Source of the DNA: Thermoleophilia bacterium
Lineage (GTDB): Bacteria > Actinomycetota > Thermoleophilia > Solirubrobacterales > 70-9
Assembly: GCA_016649615.1 (NCBI GenBank)
Contig: JAENXK010000006.1
Location: 1-39,958, forward strand
DNA length: 39,958 bases
Reading direction: 5' to 3'
The translations under genes were made by a program, and so were the position numbers. Below the pieces are notes generated by a model. The model was not told the DNA's origin and did no database searches. It saw only the letters and a program-made list of their open reading frames with translations. This document shows positions 8,267 through 17,731 of this stretch, in pieces; positions within the stretch are counted from its first letter, which is position 1; every line of letters begins with the position of its first letter.

Positions 8267-9472
8267 TTGAAGACGACTGATTTCATCAGGAGTGAGGTCG
8301 CTGGTGGCGCCGTTCTGCTCGTCGCGGTCGTCATTGCGCTGATCTGGGCCAACGCGCCGTTTTCTGACACCTATAGCTCGTTCTGGCATACCGAACTGAC
8401 CATCGGAGTGGGTGAGTTCAGCATCACTGAGGATCTCCAGCACTGGGTCAACGACGGCCTGATGGCGATTTTCTTTTTTGTGGTCGGACTCGAGATCAAG
8501 CGCGAGATGACCGTCGGTGAGCTGAACAGCCGCAAGAAGGCGTCGCTGCCGATCATCGCCGCGCTCGGCGGGGTGATCCTGCCGGCCCTCATATTCATCA
8601 GTCTGAACGCGGGCGGTGAAGGAGCAGAAGGATGGGCGATACCGATGGCGACCGATATCGCCTTCGCGGTGGCCGTCCTGGCCCTGCTGGGCGGCCGGAT
8701 CCCGGCCGGGGTGAGGCTGTTTCTGCTCAGCATCGCAATCGTGGACGACGTGATCGCGATCGCCGTGATTGCGATCTTCTACTCCGGGGGGATCGATCTC
8801 GTCTGGCTCGGTTTCGGAGTGCTTGGCCTGGGGTTGATAACCGGGATGGAGCGCATCGGCATTTACCGGATGCTGCCCTACATCCTGGTCGGCTTCGCGG
8901 TCTGGATCGGTTTCTACTCCTCGGGGGTACACGCCACGATCGCCGGGGTCGCCCTCGGTCTGATGACGCCCGCCCGGCCGGTCAAGGGGCGCATGGTCCT
9001 GGAAGAAATGGAGCACACTCTCCTCCCCTACACAAGCTTCCTGATCATTCCGATATTTGCGCTTGCCAACGCCGGGATCGCGCTCAGCGTCGGTGTCATG
9101 GAGACCGCTGTCGCCAGCACGATCTTCTGGGGCGTCGTTCTCGGGCTGGTCGCCGGCAAGACACTCGGCATCGGACTGGCCACCTTCGCCGCCCAGAAGC
9201 TCAATCTCGGCGAAACCCCGGAGGGCGTGGAGTCGGTGCACGTCTGGGGCATCGCCGCACTCGGCGGGATTGGATTCACGGTCTCCATCTTCATCTCTCA
9301 GCTGGCGTTCTCCGACCCGGACCTGGTCGAAACTGCCAAGATCGGGATCTTCAGCGCATCAGTGATCGCCGCCATCCTGGGCTCGATCATCCTGCTTCGC
9401 ACCCCGGTCCCGGACGGGGTTCCGACGGTCGCCGACCTGGCCGCCGAACGCCGGGAAGACGTGGGCTCCTAG
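8267..9472 (+). CDS. nhaA: Na+/H+ antiporter NhaA
   Basis: A 401-residue, 12-helix sodium/proton antiporter for sodium and pH homeostasis. The family start (FIRSEVAGGAVLL), the adjacent-aspartate ion-binding motif (SIAIVDDVIAI) and the end of the membrane core (WGIAALGGIGFTVSIFIS) are all present. The only plausible in-frame start is the TTG at 8267, without a clear Shine-Dalgarno. An in-frame TGA lies at 8213. It is divergent from the CDF exporter and ends 3 bp before the convergent gltD stop, so there is no room for a dedicated terminator. Confidence 0.95.
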   Translation: MKTTDFIRSEVAGGAVLLVAVVIALIWANAPFSDTYSSFWHTELTIGVGEFSITEDLQHWVNDGLMAIFFFVVGLEIKREMTVGELNSRKKASLPIIAALGGVILPALIFISLNAGGEGAEGWAIPMATDIAFAVAVLALLGGRIPAGVRLFLLSIAIVDDVIAIAVIAIFYSGGIDLVWLGFGVLGLGLITGMERIGIYRMLPYILVGFAVWIGFYSSGVHATIAGVALGLMTPARPVKGRMVLEEMEHTLLPYTSFLIIPIFALANAGIALSVGVMETAVASTIFWGVVLGLVAGKTLGIGLATFAAQKLNLGETPEGVESVHVWGIAALGGIGFTVSIFISQLAFSDPDLVETAKIGIFSASVIAAILGSIILLRTPVPDGVPTVADLAAERREDVGS

Positions 9473-9475
9473 CCC

Positions 9476-11053
9476 CTAGAACTCCCGGGCCGGCGCCGGG
9501 TCGGGTCCGAGTCCCGGCGGAACCTGCCGGGGCGGGCCCTCCGGGCCCTCATCGGCCGGTTCAACGTTGCCGGTCCGTACTGCCCGGGTCAGGGGACGAG
9601 CGTGGCGGGACGGAAGGCTCCCGAGGTACCGGTCGACCATGCGGGCGCACTGGCGACCCTCGTTGATCGCCCAGACGATCAGTGACTGGCCCCGTCGGGC
9701 GTCCCCCGCGGCAAACACGCCCTCGCTCGAGGTTTCGTAGGTGCCGGCTTTGATGTTTCCACGGCCGTCCTTTTCGCAGCCGATCCCGTCGATCAGCTCC
9801 TGCTCGGGCTGGAGAAACCCCATGGCCAGCAATACCAGGTCAGTTTCGATTTCGAAATTGCTGTTCTCGACCGGTTTGAAGGGCGGCGCGGCGGCCGCCC
9901 GGGCCGCGTGAAGTGTCGTCACCCTGCCCTCCGCCCCGCTCAGGCTGGTGGTGGTCACGGAGAAATCCTGTTCGCCCCGCTCAAGCGTCTTCGCCTCGTC
10001 CATCGCGTAGGAGAGGCGAAACTTGTTGGGCCAGAGCGGCCAGGGCGTACGGTCATCGGGTCGTGAGGCCGGCGGTTCGGGCAGGAGCTCGAGCTGGACG
10101 ACTTCCAGGGCCCCTTCGCGGATCGAGTTTCCGACACAGTCCGCCCCGGTATCTCCGCCGCCGATGACGACAACGTTCTTGCCGGCCGCTGAGAGCCCGG
10201 AGGGATCCGGCGCCCCGACCATCGGCCGGGGGCCGGCTTCGCTGGCGACCCAGCGGTTGCGGCTGTAGAGGTAATCCATCGCGAAGTGGACCCCTGCGAG
10301 CTCGCGCCCGGGCACCGGAAGGTCCCGTGGCACTCTGGAGCCGGTCGCAAGCACCACCGCGTCAAACGATTCGCGAAGTTCCTCGACCGTGAGGTCGATT
10401 CCGACATCCACCCCGCAGCGAACCTCGACCCCCTCGTGGATCAGCTGCTGTACCCGGCGTTCGACCACGGTCTTTTCGATCTTGAAGTCGGGGACCCCAA
10501 AGCGGACCAGGCCCCCGGCTGCTTCGTCGCGCTCGAACAGGGTGACGGTGTGGCCGCTGCGGCGGAGCTGCTGCGCGGCGGCCATTCCGGCCGGCCCGGA
10601 ACCGACCACTGCGGCGGCGTAACCGGTCTCGCGCTTGGGTGGCAGGGGCCGAATCCAGCCTTCCTTCCACGCACGGTCGACGATAGACTGCTCGATCTGC
10701 TTGATGGTTACCGAGTCGTTCTCGCGGATCTCCAGTACACAGGCGGCTTCGCACGGGGCCGGGCACAGCCTCCCGGTGAACTCGGGGAAGTTGTTGGTCG
10801 CGTGAAGCTGGCGGATCGCATCCTGCCAGCGGCCCCGGTAGACGAGGTCGTTCCAGTCGGGGATCAGATTGCCCAGCGGGCAACCGTTGTGGCAGAAGGG
10901 AACGCCGCAGTCCATGCAGCGGGCACCCTGTTCGGCCAGTTCTTCGTCGGAGCGCCTGACCACAAATTCCTTGTAGTCCTGGGCCCGCTCGCCCGGGTCC
11001 CGGTAGGGAATACCGGCCCGCTCGATTTCGAGGAATCCGCCCAGCTTGCCCAC
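9476..11053 (-). CDS. gltD: Glutamate synthase (NADPH) small subunit
   Basis: A 525-residue beta subunit of GOGAT. It oxidises NADPH on FAD and passes electrons through Fe-S clusters to the large subunit, which makes glutamate from glutamine and 2-oxoglutarate. An N-terminal Cys-rich segment for 4Fe-4S clusters ([17 protein letters not shown], then CPAPCEAAC), an FAD-binding Rossmann motif ([15 protein letters not shown]) and an NADPH-binding motif ([12 protein letters not shown]) are seen in order. The GTG start lies 2 bp after the gltB stop. The last 40 or so residues form a Pro/Arg-rich tail beyond the normal fold end. Confidence 0.96.
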   Translation of the reverse strand: MGKLGGFLEIERAGIPYRDPGERAQDYKEFVVRRSDEELAEQGARCMDCGVPFCHNGCPLGNLIPDWNDLVYRGRWQDAIRQLHATNNFPEFTGRLCPAPCEAACVLEIRENDSVTIKQIEQSIVDRAWKEGWIRPLPPKRETGYAAAVVGSGPAGMAAAQQLRRSGHTVTLFERDEAAGGLVRFGVPDFKIEKTVVERRVQQLIHEGVEVRCGVDVGIDLTVEELRESFDAVVLATGSRVPRDLPVPGRELAGVHFAMDYLYSRNRWVASEAGPRPMVGAPDPSGLSAAGKNVVVIGGGDTGADCVGNSIREGALEVVQLELLPEPPASRPDDRTPWPLWPNKFRLSYAMDEAKTLERGEQDFSVTTTSLSGAEGRVTTLHAARAAAAPPFKPVENSNFEIETDLVLLAMGFLQPEQELIDGIGCEKDGRGNIKAGTYETSSEGVFAAGDARRGQSLIVWAINEGRQCARMVDRYLGSLPSRHARPLTRAVRTGNVEPADEGPEGPPRQVPPGLGPDPAPAREF

Positions 11054-11055
11054 TT

Positions 11056-14000
11056 TCAGGCCCCCTTCTCTGCCGACACGGCGACGCGCGCCTCTTCTTC
11101 GGCGGCCGCCGATACCGCTGCCTCGCGTTCGGCCAGAACGCGCCTGTAATCGGCCGGGAAGACCTTCACGAATCTGGCCGACGAATCATCCCATTCGTCC
11201 AGAAGCTGGCGGGCCAGGGCTGATTCGGTGCGTTCGAGGTGCTCCTGGATCAGCCCGCGCAGCAGGATCCGGTCTTCTCCGTCGGGCTCCTCGAGCTGGT
11301 CCAGCATGGTCGGGTTGACCCGGTTTTCGAACTCGCCGTCTTCGTCGTAAACGTAGGCGATGCCGCCGCTCATCCCGGCGGCGAAGTTACGCCCGGTGGG
11401 CCCCAGGACGACGACCTCGCCTCCGGTCATGTACTCGCAGCCGTGGTCGCCGACCCCTTCGATCACCGCGGTCGCACCGGAATTGCGAACCGCAAACCGC
11501 TCGCCGCCCATGCCGCAGAAGAAGGCCCTGCCCCGGGTCGCCCCGTAGAGAGCCGTATTGCCGACCAGGACGTTCTCCTCGGGCTGGAAACCGACCCCCT
11601 CGGGCGGTGAGACCGCGATGATGCCGCCGGAAAGTCCCTTGCCGACGTAGTCGTTTACCTCCCCGCGCAGTCTGAAGCTGACTCCGGGGGCGAGCCAGCC
11701 GCCGAACGACTGCCCGGCCGAGCCGCGCATCCGGACCTCGATCGTGTCCTCCGGCAGGCCTGCCGCGCCGTAGCGGGTGGCGATCGCGTTGGAGAGGATG
11801 CCGCCTACACACCGGTCCACGTTTCTGATTTCGCACTCGAGCGAGACCGGCTCCCCGCTCTCGATCGCCCGCTTCGCGCCCTCGATCAGCGTCCAGTCGA
11901 GGTTCTCGTCGAGTACCGACTCCTGATCGCGTATCTGCCGCCGGGGCGCGTCGTCCGGGACCCCTTCGGGGAAGGCGAGGATCCCGCTGAGGTCTATCCC
12001 GCGGGCCTTCCAGTGATCGACTGCCCCGGCTGCCTCGATCAGGTCGCTGCGCCCGATCAACTCATCGAACGAGCGGATCCCGAGGTCAGCCATCACCCTG
12101 CGGGCTTCCTCGGCCACGAAGAAGAAGTAATTGACGACGTGTTCCGGCTGTCCCTCGAACCGGCGGCGGAGTTCCGGATCCTGGGTCGCGATCCCAACCG
12201 GGCAGGTGTTGAGGTGGCAGGCCCGCATCATGATGCAGCCCGAGGCGATCAGGGGAGCTGTCGAAAAGCCGTACTCGTCTGCGCCGAGCATCGCGGCTAT
12301 GACGACGTCCCGGCCGGTCTTCAGCTGGCCGTCGGTCTGAACCCTGATCCGCGAGCGCAGGTCGTTCTTGATCAGGGTCTGCTGGGTCTCGGCCAAACCG
12401 ATCTCCCACGGAATCCCGGCCGACTGGATCGAAGAAAGGGGCGAGGCCCCGGTGCCGCCGTCATGTCCGGCGATAAGCACGTGGTCGGCGTTGGCCTTGG
12501 CCACTCCGGCCGCGACCGTCCCGACTCCGACCTCGGCGACGAGCTTAACCGACACGGAAGCTTTCGGGTTTGCGCATCGCAGATCGTAGATCAGCTGCTT
12601 CAGGTCCTCGATCGAGTAGATGTCGTGGTGAGGCGGTGGTGAAATCAGGCTGACCCCGGGAGTGGTGTGGCGGACCGAGCCGATGTAGTCATCGACCTTG
12701 TGTCCGGGCAACTGGCCGCCTTCGCCGGGCTTCGCCCCCTGAGCCATCTTGATCTGCAGCTGGTCCGCATTGGACAGGTAGTGGATCGTGACCCCGAAGC
12801 GGCCGGAGGCGACCTGCTTGATCGCCGACCGCCGCAGGTCGCCGTTTTCGTCGGGACTGAACCGGACAGGGTCCTCTCCGCCCTCGCCGGTGTTTGACTT
12901 CCCGCCGAGGCGGTTCATGGCTATCGCCAGGCTTTCGTGTGATTCGCGGGAGATCGAGCCGAGCGACATCGCGCCGGTGGCGAAACGCTTCACGATCTCG
13001 GCCGCCGGCTCGACTTCCTCCAGCGGCAGCGGGTCTCCGGCGGGATTCAGTTCGAAAAGCCCCCGCAGGGTGGCCCGCTTCACCGCGGTTTCGTTCACCT
13101 GCTCGGCGAACTCGTCGTATTTCGACTGGGCATCGCCGCCCTCTCCCCTGACCGCCTGCTGAACGAGGGCGACGGTCTCGGGGTTCCACTGGTGGAACTC
13201 ACCGTCGCGGCGCCAGTAGTAGGTCCCGCCGACCGGAAGCAGCTCCTCGTGCGAGCCGGGGAAGGCCAGCCCGTGGCGCTCGATCGTCTCACGGGCGATC
13301 ACCTCGACCCCGATGCCCCCGATCCGGGAGGCGGTCCCGGTGAAGTAGCGATCGATCATCTTCGGTTCGAGCCCCACCGCTTCGAAGATCTGGGCGCCGC
13401 AGTAGGACTGGATCGTCGAGATCCCCATCTTCGAAATCGTCTTCAGCAGGCCCTTGCCGATCGCCTTGACCACGTTGCGCTGGGCCCTTTCGGGGGAGTC
13501 CATTCCGGGGACAACTCCCTGGATGACCAGGTCATCGACCGTGTCCAGCATCAGGTACGGGTTGATTGCGCTGCAGCCGTAGCCGATCAGGGTGGCCATA
13601 TGGTGGACCTCGCGCGGTTCGCCGGACTCGAGGATCAGGCCGGCCCGGAGCCGGGTTCCCGCCCGGACCAGGTGGTGGTGGACGGCCCCGGCCGCGAGCA
13701 GCGAAGGGATCGGTACCCGGCGCGGGCCCATCCGGCGATCGGAAAGGATCAGGATGTGGATGCCTCGCTCGATCGCTTCTTCGGCCTCCTCCGACAGCGC
13801 CTGAAGACGAGTGGCCAGGCCCTCCGGGCCCTCGGCCACGTCCCAGGTGATATCGATCGTGTCGGCCCGGAAGATGTCGTGGTTGACGTGGCGGATCGTC
13901 TCCATCTCCTGGTTCATCAGGATTGGCTGATCGAGACAGAGCTGGTGGGCGTGTTGCTCTGACTCGGTCAGAAGGTTCACCTCGGAGCCGACCCCGGTGG

Positions 14001-15609
14001 CCAGGCTCATCACGACTTCCTCCCGGATCGGGTCTACCGGGGGGTTGGTCACTTGGGCGAAGAGCTGTTTGAAGTAACTGAAGAGCGGCGGGCGGCAGTC
14101 GGACAGCACCGGGAGCGCGGAGTCGTTGCCCATCGACCCGATCGGCTCGGCACCGTTGGCGGCCATCGGGGTGATCAGGACTCTCAGGTCCTCCTGGGTG
14201 TAGCCGAACGCGAGCTGCCTGCGCGGGGTCGGCTGAACTCCGGTCATGGTCACGTAGGCGGTCGGAAGATCGTCGAAGTGAACCGCGGCGCGATCGAACC
14301 ACTCTCCGTAAGGCTGCCGGCCGGCGACCTCCCGCTTGAACTCCTCATCCTCGACGATGCGATGCTTTTCAAGATCGACCAGGAAGAGCTTGCCGGGCTG
14401 CAGGCGGCCCAGCCGCTTGATGTTTTCCGGGGCGATGTCGAGCAGTCCGATCTCCGAACCGAGCACGACCATGCCGTCTTCGGTCTCGACCCAGCGGCCG
14501 GGGCGCAGCCCGTTGCGGTCGAGCGTGGCACCGATCACCCGGCCGTCGGTGAAAGCGACCGCGGCGGGGCCGTCCCAGGGCTCCATCAGGCAGGAGTGAA
14601 ATGCGTAGAAGCCCTTCAGTTCATCGGAAAGATCGGTCCGGTTGCGGTAGGACTCGGGAATCATCATCATCGCCGCGTGTGGAAGTGATCTGCCGGCCAG
14701 CATCAGCAGCTCGAGCACGTTGTCGAAGGTCGCCGAGTCGGATCCGTCGGGCCGGACTATCGGCACCACCTTCTCGAGGTCTTCACCGAACAGCTCAGAG
14801 GCGAGCTGCGACTCGCGGGCACGCATCCAGTTGATATTGCCGCGCAGCGTGTTGATCTCGCCGTTGTGGGCGATCAGGCGGAACGGGTGGGCCAGATCCC
14901 AGCTGGGGAAGGTGTTGGTTGAGAACCGGGAATGGACCAGGGCCATCGCCGAGGCCATCCGTTCATCGCGAAGCTCGGGGTAGAAACCGGGGACCTGGTA
15001 GGAGATCAGCATTCCCTTGTAGACGATTGTCCTCGACGAGAACGAAGCGATGTAGAGCTCGTCGCCGAACTCGATTTCACAGATCCGTCGGATCACATAG
15101 AGCTTGCGCTCGAACGCCTCCTGATCAGAGCGGACCGCGTCGCCGGCGCCGACGAACAGCTGGGCTACGTGCGGGCGCACCTCGTTTGCGGTGTCACCGA
15201 CATGGTCGGGGTTGACCGGGACTTCACGCCAGCCGATTGCGACCTGCCCTTCATCTCCGGCTACCTCGGCAATCCGGGTCTGAAGCTCGAGCCGGCGCAC
15301 GTCGTCGCGCGGCAGGAAGCACATTGCGACCCCGTACTGCCCGACCGGCGGCAGGTCGAATCGGGCCTCGGCGCGGAAGAATCCATCGGGAAGCTGGATC
15401 AGGATGCCGGCGCCGTCGCCGGTCCTCGGATCCGCCCCGGCGGCCCCGCGGTGTTCGAGGTTTTCCAGGGCCAGCAGACCCTGGCGCACCACTTCGTGGC
15501 GCGGCTCGTTGTCGAGCCGCGCGACCATCGCGACCCCGCAGGCATCATGTTCAAATGTGGAGTCGTACAGACCGTCCTTGGACGGCGACGACGGGGCAAA
15601 TTCAGTCAT
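11056..15609 (-). CDS. gltB: Glutamate synthase large subunit
   Basis: A roughly 1517-residue alpha subunit of GOGAT. It has an N-terminal class II glutaminase whose catalytic Cys24 (FEHDACGVAM) is normally exposed by propeptide removal. This is followed by the central domain, the FMN/synthase domain (GGKSNTGEGGEDPVRF, then AGHDGGTGASPLSS) and the C-terminal beta-helix (GGEVVVLGPTGRNFAAGMSGG). The 3Fe-4S ligands are in CIMMRACHLNTC (Cys1125, 1131, 1136; C-x5-C-x4-C). I start at the ATG at 15609. The frame is open to 15750, but those 47 residues precede any conserved sequence. It forms an operon with gltD. Confidence 0.97.
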   Translation of the reverse strand: MTEFAPSSPSKDGLYDSTFEHDACGVAMVARLDNEPRHEVVRQGLLALENLEHRGAAGADPRTGDGAGILIQLPDGFFRAEARFDLPPVGQYGVAMCFLPRDDVRRLELQTRIAEVAGDEGQVAIGWREVPVNPDHVGDTANEVRPHVAQLFVGAGDAVRSDQEAFERKLYVIRRICEIEFGDELYIASFSSRTIVYKGMLISYQVPGFYPELRDERMASAMALVHSRFSTNTFPSWDLAHPFRLIAHNGEINTLRGNINWMRARESQLASELFGEDLEKVVPIVRPDGSDSATFDNVLELLMLAGRSLPHAAMMMIPESYRNRTDLSDELKGFYAFHSCLMEPWDGPAAVAFTDGRVIGATLDRNGLRPGRWVETEDGMVVLGSEIGLLDIAPENIKRLGRLQPGKLFLVDLEKHRIVEDEEFKREVAGRQPYGEWFDRAAVHFDDLPTAYVTMTGVQPTPRRQLAFGYTQEDLRVLITPMAANGAEPIGSMGNDSALPVLSDCRPPLFSYFKQLFAQVTNPPVDPIREEVVMSLATGVGSEVNLLTESEQHAHQLCLDQPILMNQEMETIRHVNHDIFRADTIDITWDVAEGPEGLATRLQALSEEAEEAIERGIHILILSDRRMGPRRVPIPSLLAAGAVHHHLVRAGTRLRAGLILESGEPREVHHMATLIGYGCSAINPYLMLDTVDDLVIQGVVPGMDSPERAQRNVVKAIGKGLLKTISKMGISTIQSYCGAQIFEAVGLEPKMIDRYFTGTASRIGGIGVEVIARETIERHGLAFPGSHEELLPVGGTYYWRRDGEFHQWNPETVALVQQAVRGEGGDAQSKYDEFAEQVNETAVKRATLRGLFELNPAGDPLPLEEVEPAAEIVKRFATGAMSLGSISRESHESLAIAMNRLGGKSNTGEGGEDPVRFSPDENGDLRRSAIKQVASGRFGVTIHYLSNADQLQIKMAQGAKPGEGGQLPGHKVDDYIGSVRHTTPGVSLISPPPHHDIYSIEDLKQLIYDLRCANPKASVSVKLVAEVGVGTVAAGVAKANADHVLIAGHDGGTGASPLSSIQSAGIPWEIGLAETQQTLIKNDLRSRIRVQTDGQLKTGRDVVIAAMLGADEYGFSTAPLIASGCIMMRACHLNTCPVGIATQDPELRRRFEGQPEHVVNYFFFVAEEARRVMADLGIRSFDELIGRSDLIEAAGAVDHWKARGIDLSGILAFPEGVPDDAPRRQIRDQESVLDENLDWTLIEGAKRAIESGEPVSLECEIRNVDRCVGGILSNAIATRYGAAGLPEDTIEVRMRGSAGQSFGGWLAPGVSFRLRGEVNDYVGKGLSGGIIAVSPPEGVGFQPEENVLVGNTALYGATRGRAFFCGMGGERFAVRNSGATAVIEGVGDHGCEYMTGGEVVVLGPTGRNFAAGMSGGIAYVYDEDGEFENRVNPTMLDQLEEPDGEDRILLRGLIQEHLERTESALARQLLDEWDDSSARFVKVFPADYRRVLAEREAAVSAAAEEEARVAVSAEKGA

Positions 15610-15738
15610 CTCTCTGCGCTGCCTGTTCGTGGAGCGGGGCTGGTTGTTGGGCGAATAGCGGCGAAGAAACGGCAAAACCGACCGTCCGGCCTTAGCCGGT
15701 CCGCTGAGGAAGGATACCGAAGGATTCGGCCCGAGAGC

Positions 15739-15760
15739 CGATCCGGGCATGCCCGGATCG
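15739..15760. other. Perfect 22-bp palindrome between SDR and gltB genes
   Basis: A 22-bp sequence equal to its own reverse complement (CGATCCGGG, CATG, CCCGGATCG) lies 27 bp downstream of the short-chain dehydrogenase stop and 130 bp upstream of the gltB start. No T-tract follows on the minus strand. It may be a terminator-like hairpin or an operator for gltBD. The 177-bp gap also holds a weaker stem (CCGGC / GCCGG, 15686-15699) and no convincing promoter. Confidence 0.5.
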
Positions 15761-15786
15761 ACTTCTCAGGCCTTCCGGAACAGGCG

Positions 15787-16623
15787 CTAGGACCCCTGCA
15801 CGGACTTCTTCTCGTACTCGGACCGGCGCGCGTGGTCGGCGCCGGCAAGGACCGAGTCGGCTTTGAGCGCCCGCATCATCCAGTCACGGCCGGAAACGGG
15901 CATCAGCGCAGCTGGCACCGACAGCGCCTGGGCGATTGAAGGAATCCAGACCTCTGCCCGGTTGCGGAAAAATGTTTCGAGTATCGCCTCGGCGACGTCT
16001 TCGGGCCGAAGATGCGCCATTCCCCGGGCCGCCCCGATTCCGGCCCCGAGTTCGGTCTGGACGGGGCCGGGCATCACGCAGGTCACCTCGACGCCGGTCC
16101 CCCGCAATTCCCTGCGGACCGACTCGCTCAGACCGACCACACCAAACTTGGTCGCGCAATAAGTGGCCCCCTCGGGAAGCCCGGCCTTGCCCGCCTGGGA
16201 GGCGATGTTGACGATCTTGCCCCGGCCGCGTGGCCGCATCTTCTGCATCGCGATCCTGGTTCCGTTGATCACTCCGCCCAGGTTGACCGCGATCGACGTA
16301 TCGGTGACCGCCTCCGCCTCTTCGTCCAGCGGTCCCAGGAACATCACGCCGGCGTTGTTGATCAGCCCGTAGAGCGGACCCAGTTCAGTTTCCGTGCGCT
16401 CAACGAAGCCTTTGAACGATTCGTTGTCGGTCACATCGAGAGGGAGTCCGAGGTGGCCCTCGCCCAGGCCGGCCGCCGCCTTCTCCGAGGCCTCCGCGTC
16501 CAGATCACCGATCGAAATTGTTGCTCCGGCCCCGGCCAGGACCTTTGCCGTCACCAGGCCGATCCCGGTTGCGCCACCGGTGATCGCCACCACATGGCCG
16601 TCCAAACGCTTTTGCTCACTCAC
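15787..16623 (-). CDS. Short-chain dehydrogenase/reductase (SDR) family oxidoreductase
   Basis: A 278-residue classical SDR with the nucleotide-binding motif TGGATGIG (about 15-22), NNAG (89-92) and the catalytic triad Ser142, Tyr155 and Lys159 in ATYCATK. An Asp in the second strand (GDLDAE) suggests NAD(H) preference. The C-terminal stretch (PEDVAEAILETFFRNRAEVW) resembles actinobacterial SDRs acting on lipid or steroid substrates. The substrate is unknown. The GTG start is fixed by an excellent ribosome-binding site, AGGAGG, 7 bp upstream. Confidence 0.9.
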   Translation of the reverse strand: MSEQKRLDGHVVAITGGATGIGLVTAKVLAGAGATISIGDLDAEASEKAAAGLGEGHLGLPLDVTDNESFKGFVERTETELGPLYGLINNAGVMFLGPLDEEAEAVTDTSIAVNLGGVINGTRIAMQKMRPRGRGKIVNIASQAGKAGLPEGATYCATKFGVVGLSESVRRELRGTGVEVTCVMPGPVQTELGAGIGAARGMAHLRPEDVAEAILETFFRNRAEVWIPSIAQALSVPAALMPVSGRDWMMRALKADSVLAGADHARRSEYEKKSVQGS

Positions 16624-16627
16624 GACT

Positions 16628-16636
16628 CCACCTCCT
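16628..16636 (-). promoter_or_regulatory. Strong Shine-Dalgarno for the SDR gene
   Basis: On the minus strand, AGGAGGTGG lies upstream of the GTG at 16623. Its AGGAGG core is 7 bp from the start codon. This is one of the strongest ribosome-binding sites in the window and decides the start. Confidence 0.8.
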
Positions 16637-16724
16637 ATGTTTTGACCGAAGGGCCAATCTACTAGGAGCCTGCCGGTGCGGGCTTCGGGGAGCCGGGCCC
16701 CGGTCCCGACTAACCTTGTGCGCC

Positions 16725-17483
16725 GTGTTGATAGCAGCCGCCACCGACCCCGCCGCCGGCATCGGATTGATCGCCGCCCTGCTGGCGGGGATGGTCTCCT
16801 TCCTGTCCCCCTGCGTGCTGCCGTTGGTCCCGGGATACCTGTCCGCGGTTTCGGGCGTCTCAGTCGAGGATCTGGAAGACGGCGACTGGCGCCACGTACT
16901 TGTCCCCAGCACGATCTTCGTCGCCAGCTTCTCGGCGGTCTTCATCCTGCTCGGTCTGACCGCCACCCAGATCGGGGCGGCCCTGAACGACCATCGGGAG
17001 CTGCTGGACAAGATCGCCGGGGCGCTGATCATCCTCATGGGAGTTCTGTTCGTCGCCTCGTTTTTCGTCGTTCGCCTGAATCGGGAATGGCACTTTGACG
17101 GGCTGATGGCCCGGGCCGGAAAGGGCGGTCCGCTGGTCGCCGGGGTCGCGTTCGCGCTGGCCTGGACACCCTGCATCGGCCCCACCCTGGGCGCGATCCT
17201 CTCGGCCGCATCCCTGTCGGACTCGGCCGCTCGCGGGGCGCTGCTGCTGGCCGTCTACTCGGCTGGTCTGGCGATTCCCTTCCTCCTGACCGCGATCGCG
17301 TTCAACCGGATGACCACTGCATTCGCGGTGGTCAAGCGCCACTACAACGTGATTGTCGCCATCGGCGGAGTGATCCTGATCGCGATGGGAGTCCTGGTCT
17401 GGACCGGCGAGCTGTTCCGGATCAACATCGAAATCCAGAAGTGGTTCAGCGAAAGCGGTCTCGATTTCCTCAACGGGATCTGA
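16725..17483 (+). CDS. ccdA: CcdA-like cytochrome c biogenesis / thiol-redox membrane protein
   Basis: A roughly 252-residue six-helix membrane protein of the CcdA/DsbD-beta family, which moves reducing equivalents across the membrane for cytochrome c maturation or other thiol pathways. The two redox cysteines sit in the usual contexts SFLSPCVLPLVPGYLS and LAWTPCIGPTLGAIL. GTG at 16725 is chosen; TTG at 16716 and TTG at 16728 are in frame. A TAACCT box ends 8 bp before the GTG and could be the -10 of a leaderless transcript. No cytochrome c maturation partner (ResB/ResC) lies beside it here, so the partner is unknown. Confidence 0.9.
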   Translation: MLIAAATDPAAGIGLIAALLAGMVSFLSPCVLPLVPGYLSAVSGVSVEDLEDGDWRHVLVPSTIFVASFSAVFILLGLTATQIGAALNDHRELLDKIAGALIILMGVLFVASFFVVRLNREWHFDGLMARAGKGGPLVAGVAFALAWTPCIGPTLGAILSAASLSDSAARGALLLAVYSAGLAIPFLLTAIAFNRMTTAFAVVKRHYNVIVAIGGVILIAMGVLVWTGELFRINIEIQKWFSESGLDFLNGI

Positions 17484-17581
17484 GCGGAAGCGGCGCGTCA
17501 ACGGAGACTCCGACCGGGCACCCGGCGACTGACCAGTCCCTCGTTTTTGAATCTTTTACGAGTCGCCCGCTCCCGACCTCT

Positions 17582-17622
17582 GTCGAATTGTTCTCACTAC
17601 GGGCCCTTTTTCGACAGAGAAC
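17582..17622 (+). repeat. 41-bp direct repeat, copy 1, with two interleaved inverted repeats
   Basis: This copy is 36/41 identical to 18797-18837, with no gaps and transitions only. Inside it, GTCGAA (positions 1-6) pairs with TTCGAC (29-34); in this copy the stem extends outward to 8 bp as CTGTCGAA / TTCGACAG. GTTCTC (9-14) pairs with GAGAAC (36-41). The two stems interleave, so they are either alternative hairpins or a pseudoknot topology. The central GGGCCC is palindromic. It lies 110 bp upstream of the frameshifted AbiEi/DUF559 gene. Confidence 0.85.
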
Positions 17623-17731
17623 GGTTCGTTCGGGGATAGGGCAAGGCAGTGTTGTCAATCGTGGATCCGCGCGGTCTGAAGTTGTGACCATTCTCGTCTT
17701 CTCGTAACCCCTGAAGTGTCACCCTCGGGAC

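Noticed and set aside
8258-9241. 327-codon minus-strand frame opposite nhaA
   Set aside because: Highly polar Asp/Arg/Gln-rich translation with no motif, antisense to a well-supported NhaA gene.
15610-15750. 47-residue N-terminal extension of GltB
   Set aside because: No conserved sequence before MTEFAPSS; the propeptide plus Cys24 fits the ATG at 15609.
16684-16716. Promoter for ccdA based on TAACCT
   Set aside because: No -35 with acceptable spacing; kept only as a remark on the gene.
17498-17555. Possible terminator after ccdA
   Set aside because: Only short stems (CCGGG/CCCGG, GACT/AGTC) followed by a TTTTT at some distance; too weak to call.
17441-17707. 88-codon plus-strand frame covering repeat copy 1 as a gene
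   Set aside because: Starts inside ccdA in another frame and has no conserved feature outside the repeat; the peptide similarity is reported as a finding instead.
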